A stretch of DNA of 38,713 nucleotides from Sphingomonas sp. AR_OL41. Its GTDB lineage: Bacteria; Pseudomonadota; Alphaproteobacteria; Sphingomonadales; Sphingomonadaceae. This document shows, piece after piece, positions 19,401 to 26,865 of this stretch. The stretch is taken from assembly GCF_029911635.1 (NCBI RefSeq), contig NZ_JARYTI010000044.1, forward strand, positions 1 to 38,713. Reading direction: 5' to 3'. The first letter of the stretch is position 1. Every line of letters begins with the position of its first letter. The notes under the pieces were generated by a model. It saw nothing but the letters and a program-made list of their open reading frames with translations. It did no database searches and was not told where the DNA came from. Position numbers and translations under genes: made by a program.

Positions 19401-20426
19401 ATGGATAAAATCGGTGTCGGATTGGTCGGCTATGGCCTGGGCGGCCGCGCCTTCCACGCGCCCTATGTCGGCGTGACCCCGGGGATGGCGCTGCGCGCGG
19501 TCGTGTCACGCGACGCGGCCAAGGTGCACGCCGACCTGCCCGGCATGCAGGTCGTGCCCGATGTCGCGGCGTTGCTCGCGGTGCCGGGGATCGACCTGGT
19601 GATCGTGTCGAGCCCCGACCAGCTCCATGCCGAACATGCCCTGGCGGCGATCGCCGCAGGCAAGCATGTGCTGGTCGACAAGCCGTTCGCGACGTCGCTG
19701 GCCGACGCGCGACGCGTCGCGGCGGCGGCCGAAGCGGGCGGACGTCTCCTGACAATATTCCACAACAGGCGCTGGGATGCCGATTTCCTGACGCTGCGCC
19801 GACTGATCGCGGAAGAAGCGCTGGGCGAGGTCGTCCAGCTGGAAAGTCATTTCGACCGCTGGCGCCCGAAACCCGCGGCGCTGTGGAAGGAGGCGCGTGA
19901 GGGCGGCGCGTGGCTCGACCTCGGGCCGCACCTCGTCGATCAGGCGCTGCAGCTGTTCGGCATGCCCGAGGCGATCAACGCCGATCTCGCGACGTTGCGC
20001 GATGGCGCGCCGGCGGTCGATTATTTTCACGCCGTGCTGCGTTATCCAACGCGGCGGGTGATCCTGCATGCCAGCAAGCTCGTCGCGGCCAACGGCCTGC
20101 GCTTCGCGGTACACGGCACAGGCGGAAGCTGGATCAAGCACGGGGTCGATCCGCAGGAGGCGGCGACCGTGGCGGGTGCCGTGCCGGGTGACGCTGGCTG
20201 GGGATTGGATCCGGTCGACGGCGTGCTGACGCGGGGCGATGGGTCGAACGCACCCGTGATAAACGAGCGCAGCGACTATCGGCTGTTCTGGACCGCGCTA
20301 GCGGCGGCAATCCGTGGCGAAGGGCCGAATCCGGTGCCTGCGCGCGAGGCGGTGGCGGTGATGGAAGTGCTCGACGCCGGTTTGCGGAGTTCGGAGGCAC
20401 GATGCGAGGTCGTGACGAGCAGTTAG
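19401..20426 (+). CDS. Gfo/Idh/MocA family NAD(P)-dependent oxidoreductase
   Basis: A 341-residue oxidoreductase. The N-terminal Rossmann domain has VGLVGYGLGGRAFHAPYV, a dinucleotide-binding GxGxxG variant with the G-R-x-F-H-A signature of the IolW/YdgJ branch. It is followed by VIVSSPDQLHAEHALAAIAAGKHVLVDKPFATS, where the EKP motif is DKP. The C-terminal sheet domain has the catalytic GGAWLDLGPHLVDQALQLFG (Asp and His). That branch includes scyllo-inositol dehydrogenases and various sugar dehydrogenases; the substrate here is not known. A GAGG about 7 bases upstream supports the ATG. No sugar-transport genes lie nearby. Confidence 0.9.
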   Translation: MDKIGVGLVGYGLGGRAFHAPYVGVTPGMALRAVVSRDAAKVHADLPGMQVVPDVAALLAVPGIDLVIVSSPDQLHAEHALAAIAAGKHVLVDKPFATSLADARRVAAAAEAGGRLLTIFHNRRWDADFLTLRRLIAEEALGEVVQLESHFDRWRPKPAALWKEAREGGAWLDLGPHLVDQALQLFGMPEAINADLATLRDGAPAVDYFHAVLRYPTRRVILHASKLVAANGLRFAVHGTGGSWIKHGVDPQEAATVAGAVPGDAGWGLDPVDGVLTRGDGSNAPVINERSDYRLFWTALAAAIRGEGPNPVPAREAVAVMEVLDAGLRSSEARCEVVTSS

Positions 20427-20505
20427 GTGACCGGCCAATCGGTATTGCTGGCTAGCAGCATCACGGGCATATCGTTGGTCAAATGATTGCGGGGGCGTTG
20501 CATTC

Positions 20506-21120
20506 ATGCTGCTTCAGATGGATCCAACGGCGCTCAAGAGGTCGGCCATGGACCTATGGCGTTCGATCTCGGCAGTCGAACGACCCCCGATGCCTGGCAT
20601 TAAGCTATGGATGCAACATTGGTTTTCTTCACTATCTATCGTTTTATTATTTACTGTGCTTGGCGCCGTTATACCATCATGGAGCATTACCTATGGTGAT
20701 CGATGGCTTTGGCTATTTGATTCGTTCGGCAGCTTCTCAGATTCACGCATGAATCTTTACATATACCCATTGGAATTTTATTTAGCTTTGTTTATTGTTA
20801 TATCTATTTGGAATTTTCTGGACGTTAAGAATATTACATTATTGCAAACGACGGACAGCGCGGCGGACGTAATTTCGTATCGACTAGGACTAATCGCGCT
20901 CGGCATGTTTGCATTTTTTGCAACACTCGCGCATATATCTATTTTTAGTTACGTTAAAGAATCTACCGACTTCGCGAGCTTTGACCCAACAATTCGTGAT
21001 CCAGCTTGGCTGGTTTGGGGCAGCATAGCTTTCGAAATATTATTCGTCGGATGCGCCGTTTACCGCGCAGCGCGAAATTTCATTTATTTCAAAGATCGAT
21101 GGGCTGCCGCCCGGACATAA
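20506..21120 (+). CDS. AT-rich orphan membrane protein, function unknown
   Basis: A 204-residue protein I do not recognise. It has about four hydrophobic segments: SLSIVLLFTVLGAVI (~43-57), FYLALFIVISIWNFL (~91-105), LGLIALGMFAFFATLAHISIF (~128-148) and WGSIAFEILFVGCAVY (~171-186). The C-terminal end is positively charged. Base and codon use differ sharply from all neighbours: the gene is rich in TTT, ATT, TTA and TAT codons where adjacent genes use GC-ending codons. This points to recent acquisition. Start may be ATG 20506 or ATG 20518 (MDPTALKRS); no clear Shine-Dalgarno decides. No mobility gene is seen beside it. Confidence 0.65.
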   Translation: MLLQMDPTALKRSAMDLWRSISAVERPPMPGIKLWMQHWFSSLSIVLLFTVLGAVIPSWSITYGDRWLWLFDSFGSFSDSRMNLYIYPLEFYLALFIVISIWNFLDVKNITLLQTTDSAADVISYRLGLIALGMFAFFATLAHISIFSYVKESTDFASFDPTIRDPAWLVWGSIAFEILFVGCAVYRAARNFIYFKDRWAAART

Positions 21121-21195
21121 AAGCGCAATCTTGTTTGAAAGTAGCAGGACGGCGAAAGTCATCGGGTCAGGGACCTATGGATGCGGCCGTCAGGG

Positions 21196-21966
21196 TCAGC
21201 CCCGTCCCACCGGCACCAGCATGCGGCCATGCTCGGTGTCGATCCAGCGCACCTTCACCGCGAACACCTCAGCGACGCGTGCCTCGGTCAGTACGTCGGC
21301 CGCCGGGCCGAACGCGGCGACGCGGCCCTGATTGAGCAGGAGCACGTCGTCGGCGACGCGTGCGGCGTGGCCAAGGTCGTGAAGGACGATCGCCACCCCT
21401 GCCCCGCCGCTCGCCACGGTGCGCAGCCGGTCGAGGATGTCGAGCTGATGCGCCGGATCGAGGCTGGCGAGCGGCTCGTCGGCGAGCAACCAGCGCGGTT
21501 CGCCGGCGAGGACGCGGGCGAGCAGGACGCGGGCGCGTTCGCCGCCGGACAATTCGCCGACCGGACGATCGGCGAGATGGGTGGTTTCGGTTGCTCCCAT
21601 CGCCAGCATCACTGCATCGAAATCGTGCGGCGCGGGGCCGGCAAAGGGCGCGCGGTGCGGCAGGCGACCGAGCGCGACGAGTTCGGCGGCACGGATGTTC
21701 CACGCGGCAGTGCCGTCCTGTGGGAGATAGCCGATCAGCCGGGCGCGCTCGCGCGGCTCGATGTCGGCAACGGCCCGGCCGGCGAGCGTCACGGTGCCGC
21801 GATGCGCCGGAAGCAAGCCCGCCACGGTCTTGATCAGGCTCGACTTGCCGGCGCCATTGGGGCCGAGGATGGCGGTGATGCGGCCCGGCACGAGCAGGGC
21901 TGAAATGCCTTCGAGCACCTGGCGCCGACCGAGCACCACGCTGAGATCGGTGACGCTCAGTTCCAT
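21196..21966 (-). CDS. btuD: cobalamin ABC transporter ATP-binding protein
   Basis: A 256-residue ABC ATPase of the FecE/BtuD/FhuC type: Walker A LGPNGAGKSSLIKT, Q-loop GYLPQDG, signature LSGGERARVLLARVL, Walker B LLADEPLASLD, and the H-switch VLHDLGHA. It energises uptake of a metal-chelate or corrinoid across the inner membrane. It starts at ATG 21966 and overlaps the end of the permease gene by 10 bases, so translation is coupled. The longer upstream open frame lies over the permease gene and is not coding. Substrate assignment to vitamin B12 rests on the operon and riboswitch. Confidence 0.9.
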   Translation of the reverse strand: MELSVTDLSVVLGRRQVLEGISALLVPGRITAILGPNGAGKSSLIKTVAGLLPAHRGTVTLAGRAVADIEPRERARLIGYLPQDGTAAWNIRAAELVALGRLPHRAPFAGPAPHDFDAVMLAMGATETTHLADRPVGELSGGERARVLLARVLAGEPRWLLADEPLASLDPAHQLDILDRLRTVASGGAGVAIVLHDLGHAARVADDVLLLNQGRVAAFGPAADVLTEARVAEVFAVKVRWIDTEHGRMLVPVGRG

Positions 21967-22922
21967 GACCGCGCTCCGCCACGCAGCAGCAATATGAGAA
22001 AGAAGGGGGCGCCGATCAACGCCATGACGACGCCGAGCCGCACCTCGCCCGCGCCGGGCGCGAGCCGGCACAGGCTGTCGGCGACGAGCACCAGCGCCGC
22101 GCCGCCGAGCGCGCTCGGCAGCAGCAGCGCCGAGGGCCGATGGCCGAACACCGGCCGGAGCAGATGCGGCACGACAAGGCCGACAAAGCCGACCACGCCG
22201 GTGACCGCGACGCTCGCACCGATCGTCAGCCCGGTGCCGAGCACGATCAGCGCCTGGACGCGACCAAGCCGCACGCCGAGCGAGCGCGCCGCGGCCTCGC
22301 CCAGCGTCAGCGCGTCGAGCGCACGGCCGGTGAGCAGCAGCAACAGCGATCCGATGGCGATGAACGGCACGGCGAGGCGGACATCGTCGGCGCTGCGATC
22401 GGTCAGCGAGCCCATCAGCCACTCGATCGCCTCGGCGACGGCATAGGGATTGGGCGCGAGCGAAATGAGAAAGGCGGTCAGCGCGCCCGACAGGCTGGCG
22501 AGCACGGTGCCGGCAAGGATGAACTGCACGCTGCTCTGCGCGCGCCAGGTCAGCGCGGCGAGCAGCGCCATCGAGGCCGCCGCGCTGAGCATCGCACAGG
22601 CAAACATGCCGAAGGTGCCACCGCCCACACCCAGCACGATCGCGGCGACTGCGCCAAGCGCGGCGCTCGACGACACGCCGACCACCGCCGGATCGGCGAG
22701 CGGGTTGCGCAGATAGCCCTGCAGCACGGCACCCGACAGGCCGAGCCCCGCACCGATCGCCAGGCCAAGCACGGCGCGCGGCAGGCGCAGCTCGGTGACG
22801 ATCGCCCAGCGCGGATCGGCAGAGAACCACAGCGACGGTGGGATCCAGTATTTGCCGGCGACGAGCGACAGCAGGAAGGCCAGTATGACGAGCGCGGCGA
22901 GCATGGCGAGACGGCGCGTCAC
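21957..22922 (-). CDS. btuC: cobalamin ABC transporter permease (FecCD family)
   Basis: A 321-residue polytopic permease of the FecCD/BtuC family. Blocks include LRLPRAVLGLAIGAGLGLSGAVLQG, YLRNPLADPAVVGVSSSAALGA, TGVVGFVGLVVPHLLRP (the cytoplasmic coupling helix region) and a C-terminal PFFLILL segment. The GTG at 22922 overlaps the stop of the btuF-like gene as GTGA, the best start for a translationally coupled gene; ATG 22904 is the alternative. An upstream open extension of 22 residues lies inside btuF and is unlike the family. Together with the binding protein and ATPase it forms a complete importer. Confidence 0.9.
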   Translation of the reverse strand: MTRRLAMLAALVILAFLLSLVAGKYWIPPSLWFSADPRWAIVTELRLPRAVLGLAIGAGLGLSGAVLQGYLRNPLADPAVVGVSSSAALGAVAAIVLGVGGGTFGMFACAMLSAAASMALLAALTWRAQSSVQFILAGTVLASLSGALTAFLISLAPNPYAVAEAIEWLMGSLTDRSADDVRLAVPFIAIGSLLLLLTGRALDALTLGEAAARSLGVRLGRVQALIVLGTGLTIGASVAVTGVVGFVGLVVPHLLRPVFGHRPSALLLPSALGGAALVLVADSLCRLAPGAGEVRLGVVMALIGAPFFLILLLRGGARSWN

Positions 22923-23791
22923 GAGGTGAGGCTCCGGCGGACCTGGGCGAGACGATCGAGCGCCGGGACGATGCTCGGCCCGCCGCAATTGACCAGCTTG
23001 CGCGGGAAATGCGCCTGCGCGACGGTCGCGCCGGTGCGGGCGAGGACGCGGCTGCGCAGCGTTGCGGTGCGCGAGGCGTCGGGCGCGAGAATCACACGCG
23101 GCGGGTGCGCGGCGATCGTCTCGATCGGCAGCGTGCCGGTGAAGCGCAGGCCGTAATCGGCGGCGGCGTTGCGCAAGCCGGCGCGGGTCATCAGTTCGTC
23201 GAGCAATGTGCCTGAGCCATTGGCGAGATCGCCCGCGATGAACAGGAGGGCGGTGGGTTCATTTACCTTCCCCGGCGAAGGCCGGGGCCCAGCTACGTCC
23301 GGCCCGATACTGGGCCCCGGCCTTCGCCGGGGAAGGGAAGATGCAGTGACTGCGCGCTCGATCCGCTCCACCATTGCCTCGCCCTCGCTCTGCGCGCCGA
23401 CTGCTGCGGCCAGCACGCGGATCTGCGCCTCGCTCGCGGCGATGGTGGTCGGGGAATCGAGCGTCAGTACCGTCAACCCCGCGCGGCGATACGCGGCGAG
23501 CGTCGCGGGCGGGGTGAAGGTCGAGGTGACGACCAGATCGGGGTGGAGGCCGATCACCTCCTCGGCGGTGCCGGCGGTGGTGGCGAAGCGCCGTGCGACG
23601 GCGAGCGGCATGGAGCTCGCCTCGGCGCGGACCGAATAATGGCTGATCGCCGCGATACGTTCCGGCGGGACGAGTTCGACCAGCATCGCATCGGCGCATG
23701 GGTTGGTCGAGACGATTCCGCCACCACCCGGCGCGACCGGCCGGGCGCAGCCGGCGAGCGCAACGAGCAGCAGCGGAATCGCCCGTTTCAT
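22919..23791 (-). CDS. btuF: cobalamin-binding lipoprotein carrying an in-frame palindromic repeat
   Basis: A 290-residue periplasmic binding protein of the BtuF/FecB type. A lipoprotein signal is clear (LLLVALAGC, lipobox Cys at ~15). The N-lobe has IVSTNPCADAMLVELVPPERIAAIS and TAEEVIGLHPDLVVTS; the C-lobe has GTLLDELMTRAGLRNAAADYG and LAPDASRT. Between the lobes, about residues 150-177, is a foreign stretch reading SLPRRRPGPS ... GPRPSPGK, the translation of an inverted-repeat element (23266-23336). The frame stays open. It likely forms a surface loop on the backbone helix side. Start ATG 23791 shares one base with the btuB stop; GTG 23794 is possible. The B12 ligand is inferred from operon and riboswitch. 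Confidence 0.88.
   Translation of the reverse strand: MKRAIPLLLVALAGCARPVAPGGGGIVSTNPCADAMLVELVPPERIAAISHYSVRAEASSMPLAVARRFATTAGTAEEVIGLHPDLVVTSTFTPPATLAAYRRAGLTVLTLDSPTTIAASEAQIRVLAAAVGAQSEGEAMVERIERAVTASSLPRRRPGPSIGPDVAGPRPSPGKVNEPTALLFIAGDLANGSGTLLDELMTRAGLRNAAADYGLRFTGTLPIETIAAHPPRVILAPDASRTATLRSRVLARTGATVAQAHFPRKLVNCGGPSIVPALDRLAQVRRSLTS
23266..23336. repeat. 71-bp palindromic repeat inside the btuF-like gene
   Basis: Two 27-bp arms (23266-23292, 23310-23336) are perfect inverted copies with a 17-base spacer. The arm is identical over 27 bases to the left arm of the intergenic copy at 14466. It is translated on the minus strand without a stop. Confidence 0.9.
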
Positions 23792-25731
23792 CACAGCTTC
23801 ACGCGCACGCCGCCATAGGCCGCCCGGCCGAGCGTGTTATAGCCCGACACGGTTTGATAGCGCTCGTCGAACAGGTTATCGACGCGGCCATAGATGGCGA
23901 AATGCTCGCCGATCGGCATCGCGGCACGGATGCCGGCCAGCACATAGCCGTCGAGCCGCGTGGTATTGGCGGCATTGTCGAAACTGTCGGAGACGTGGCT
24001 GATCGTCCCGCCCAGCGACAGGCCAAAGGGCAGTTTGTAGTCGAGCGAGACATTGACCGTCTGGCGTGGCCGCCGCGCGAGATCCTTGCCGAAATTGGCG
24101 CCGACGACGCGGTTTTCGGCATGGATATAGCTGTAATTGGCGGTGAAGGTCAGGTCGTGGATCGGGCGCAGCGTCAGCTCAGCCTCGACGCCCTGCGCGC
24201 GGGTGCGGGCAATGTTGCGATAGGCGAAGGGGCCGAGATCGAAGTCGATCTGGTTGGTCGTGTTGCGATGGAAATAGGTCACGCCGACGGTGCCCGCACC
24301 ACCGAGAAAAAGCTGCGACACGCCGACATCATAGTTGCGCGCGGTCTCGGGCTTGAGATCGCGGAAGCCGTAAAAAGGGGCGTAGAGCTGGTACAAGGTT
24401 GGCGCCTTGAAACCCTCGCCATAGCTGGCGCGCAACGTCGTGCCGCTATCAAGCGCCAGCGCGGCATCGGCACCGAAGCTGGTGTGGCTGCCATAAGCGC
24501 GGTGCTGATCGTGACGGATGCCGCCCGTTACCGTTAACTGCCGGATCGGGGTGACGATCGCCTCGCCATAGAAGCTGGTCACCCCCGTCGCCTGACGCGC
24601 GCCGTCGAAGAAACGGCTGTCCTCATGCTCGATACCGGCGACGAGACGAAGCTGATCGACGACGCGAAAATCGCCCTGATATTCGTAGCGCTGGGTGCGG
24701 CCACGCGCGAAGAAGCTGACCGCTGAGCCATAGGTCGGATCGAAATTGTCGCGGTTGATATCGGCGATGGTGAAGGCGACGCGGTTCTTGAAACGGCCAT
24801 CGGCGAGGTCGGCGTGCGCGCCGACATAACCGTAGATTTCCTGGGTGGTCGAATATTCGGGATCGTCGGCGAAGCTGTACGTGGGCGGCGGGAAACCATC
24901 GAGCGCGACGCGGCTATGCGCATAATAGCCGCGCAGATCGATGCCGATGCCCTCTGCGATGGTGATGCCGACGCGGCCGCTCGCGCCATATTGCCGATAG
25001 CCGTCTGGCTCGGTGCCGCTGGCGGCGGCCGAGATGCCATCACTGCGCAGATAACCCGCGGTCAGCGCGCCCGAGAAGCGATCATTGGCGCCCGCGATGG
25101 CGGCATTGGCGAACAGGCTGTTGTTCGATCCATATTCGACATTGCCACGCCCCTGCACGCCATAGCTCGGCGCGGCGGTGACGATGTTGACGACGCCGCC
25201 CAGCGCCTGGCTGCCCCATGGCACCGCATTCGGCCCGCGCAACACTTCGATCCGGTCGACCGAGCCGGACAGCAGGTTGGCGAAATCGAAGCCGCCGCCG
25301 GGCGAGGACGGGTCGTTGACGCGCACGCCATCGATGATGGTCAGCGTCTGCTCGCCCTCCGCACCGCGGATACGCAGCGCAGTGAAGCCGCCAACGGGTC
25401 CGTTGCGCGACAAGGTGATGCCAGGCGTCGTGGCGAGCAGGTCGGCGATCGACACCGCCTGGCGTTGTTCGATGTCGGCGCGGGTCAGCACAGTAACGGC
25501 CTGCCCCACCTCGCGGGCATATTGCGGCACACCGGCGGCGACCACGATGTCGGGGTTACGCGGCTCGACGAAGAGAATCTCGCCTTGGTTGCCGGACATG
25601 GGCGGTTCGTTCACGGTGATTATGTCGCGGTTGTCGGATGGCGGATCGGCCGGCGGCGCGGTCTGCGCAAAGGCCGGGCTTGCAACGAGTGCGGCGGCAG
25701 CGAAAAGTGCGGATCGGTAACGTAACGTCAT
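23791..25731 (-). CDS. btuB: TonB-dependent outer membrane cobalamin receptor
   Basis: A 646-residue TonB-dependent receptor. A Sec signal is visible (MTLRYRSALFAAAALVASPAFA, cleaved before QTAPP, given in two parts: hydrophobic core LFAAAALVAS and site AFA-Q). DIVVAAG near residue 60 is a plausible TonB box. The plug domain has QAVTVLTRADIEQRQAVSIADLL, GFTALRIRGAEGEQTLTIIDGV and RIEVLRGPNAVPWGSQALGGVVNIVT. The rest is a barrel ending in GGVRVKL. Size and plug match BtuB. It is the first gene of the operon, preceded by a B12 riboswitch, which fixes the ligand as a corrinoid with good confidence. ATG 25731 gives the signal peptide directly. Confidence 0.93.
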   Translation of the reverse strand: MTLRYRSALFAAAALVASPAFAQTAPPADPPSDNRDIITVNEPPMSGNQGEILFVEPRNPDIVVAAGVPQYAREVGQAVTVLTRADIEQRQAVSIADLLATTPGITLSRNGPVGGFTALRIRGAEGEQTLTIIDGVRVNDPSSPGGGFDFANLLSGSVDRIEVLRGPNAVPWGSQALGGVVNIVTAAPSYGVQGRGNVEYGSNNSLFANAAIAGANDRFSGALTAGYLRSDGISAAASGTEPDGYRQYGASGRVGITIAEGIGIDLRGYYAHSRVALDGFPPPTYSFADDPEYSTTQEIYGYVGAHADLADGRFKNRVAFTIADINRDNFDPTYGSAVSFFARGRTQRYEYQGDFRVVDQLRLVAGIEHEDSRFFDGARQATGVTSFYGEAIVTPIRQLTVTGGIRHDQHRAYGSHTSFGADAALALDSGTTLRASYGEGFKAPTLYQLYAPFYGFRDLKPETARNYDVGVSQLFLGGAGTVGVTYFHRNTTNQIDFDLGPFAYRNIARTRAQGVEAELTLRPIHDLTFTANYSYIHAENRVVGANFGKDLARRPRQTVNVSLDYKLPFGLSLGGTISHVSDSFDNAANTTRLDGYVLAGIRAAMPIGEHFAIYGRVDNLFDERYQTVSGYNTLGRAAYGGVRVKL

Positions 25732-25869
25732 GTGGCATAGCCCCTGTGCGAGGGGCCGGATTGCCGAATGACGCAGGGCGCGACACCCGGCCATACGGCC
25801 CGGTTACGTCGCTCGCTCGAAGGAATCCCCTCGTCCGCCCGGTGCACCCCGCCCGCGCAGTGGATCGAC

Positions 25870-26060
25870 ATGGGACAGGCAGGTTTCCTGGCTCCCGGGT
25901 CACGGCCTGATGCACCTCGCCTTCCCAGGTCGAGACCCAGTGGCTGAATGAGGCGCCGGCTATCCGGTTACAGTTGCGGGGGCAGCAGCGGCTTTGCCGG
26001 CTTGCGCCAACGCACCGCTTTCCCTTGGATCCCGTCTCCGGGAACCCGTCTCGACGTCGC
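25870..26060 (-). ncRNA. cobalamin (B12) riboswitch upstream of btuB
   Basis: On the minus strand the leader contains CAAGGGAAAGCGGTGCG, then GCTGCCCCCGCAACTGTAA, and ends with the B12 box AGCCAGGAAACCTGCC at 25893-25878. These are the conserved core segments of the cobalamin riboswitch in the right order. Binding of adenosyl- or another cobalamin should reduce btuB-btuF-btuC-btuD expression. The end points are approximate. The leader continues about 140 bases to the btuB ATG and has a GC-rich stretch with GGTGCACC that may belong to the expression platform. The 473-base gap 25732-26204 holds only this leader and the upstream region of the small gene at 26205. Confidence 0.95.
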
Positions 26061-26204
26061 TTCTATCCACGCCGCGTGCGCGCGGCAAGTGTCGCGCTTT
26101 TGAACCAAGGCGGCGTTCGATGGTTGTGTCCGTGATGGTTTATGATTTGCAAAGACTATTCGGGCATGACGACAATAGTCGTCGTTCCCGTTGAGGAGCC
26201 GAAC

Positions 26205-26342
26205 ATGAAGTCCTTGTCGCTCAAACGCGCCGTGCCGCTGCGACGACGCGAGAACACCTTACCGCCGGGCAGCGAGATCGTCATCGCCGGTGGGTTGTCG
26301 ATCATGATCTGGGGCATCGTCGCGGCGGTCGCGCTGCTGTAA
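26205..26342 (+). CDS. small single-helix membrane protein, 45 aa (paralogue of 31331)
   Basis: A 45-residue protein with a basic N-terminal half (KRAVPLRRREN) and one C-terminal hydrophobic helix, IVIAGGLSIMIWGIVAAVAL, that ends with the protein. GAGGAG lies 7 bases upstream of ATG 26205, a strong ribosome site that argues for a real gene. The last 15 residues match the 32-residue protein at 31331-31429 at 11 positions (LS...WGIVA.VALL). Charge layout predicts N-inside orientation. An upstream dyad GACTATT-N13-AATAGTC (26155-26181) may be an operator. I do not recognise the family. It could be a subunit or regulator of a membrane complex. Confidence 0.7.
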   Translation: MKSLSLKRAVPLRRRENTLPPGSEIVIAGGLSIMIWGIVAAVALL

Positions 26343-26376
26343 CCTGGCGACCCGTCGTAGCCGCGACGTTGCCGGT

Positions 26377-26790
26377 TCAGGCGCTGACGTCGATCAGCAG
26401 CGCTTCCATTGCCTGTGCGGTCCGCATCAGCGAAAGATTGAGCTTATAGGCCTGCGCCGCATCAACCTGCTCGACAACCTTGTTCGCGGTGTCGCCATTT
26501 GGCGCGGCAGCCGTACCCGACGCGCTCGCCGATGGAGACGGACGAACGTCGAGCGGAAAACTCGAAGGCAGCCGGACGGCAGACAGGGTGGTTACTCCGC
26601 CGCCCAGCGCCGCCGATCGGTGCGTCTCGATCGGCCGATACGGACCGGTCGCGCCGTTCGGCATCGAGCCCAGCAGGAAGGACGGCGCGGCGCCACGAGA
26701 TACGCCCGCATTGACGATATTGGACGCGCTGGCTTCAACGCGCGCGGTGCTCGCATTCAATCCTGACGCAGCAATATCGACCGTGCTCAT
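26377..26790 (-). CDS. flagellar basal-body rod-like protein, orphan
   Basis: A 137-residue protein with the two ends of flagellar rod proteins. The N-terminus STVDIAASGLNASTARVEAS-ASNIVNAG matches the FlgB/FlgC/FlgG ANNIAN-type motif. The C-terminus NKVVEQVDAAQAYKLNLSLM ... QAMEALLIDVSA matches the final helix that packs in the axial coiled coil. The middle is short and lower in complexity (PSPSASASGTAAAP). It is nearest to FlgC in size. No other flagellar gene is in the window, so it is isolated, and it follows the ATP-grasp gene by 75 bases on the same strand. ATG 26790 has GGAG eight bases upstream; an earlier ATG would add ten residues. Confidence 0.7.
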   Translation of the reverse strand: MSTVDIAASGLNASTARVEASASNIVNAGVSRGAAPSFLLGSMPNGATGPYRPIETHRSAALGGGVTTLSAVRLPSSFPLDVRPSPSASASGTAAAPNGDTANKVVEQVDAAQAYKLNLSLMRTAQAMEALLIDVSA

Positions 26791-26865
26791 CCCCATGACT
26801 CCGAAGAAAGCTCCCATCACGCATCGTAGGAGATTTTCACGGCGCCGTTGCGGTTTGTGCGAAAA

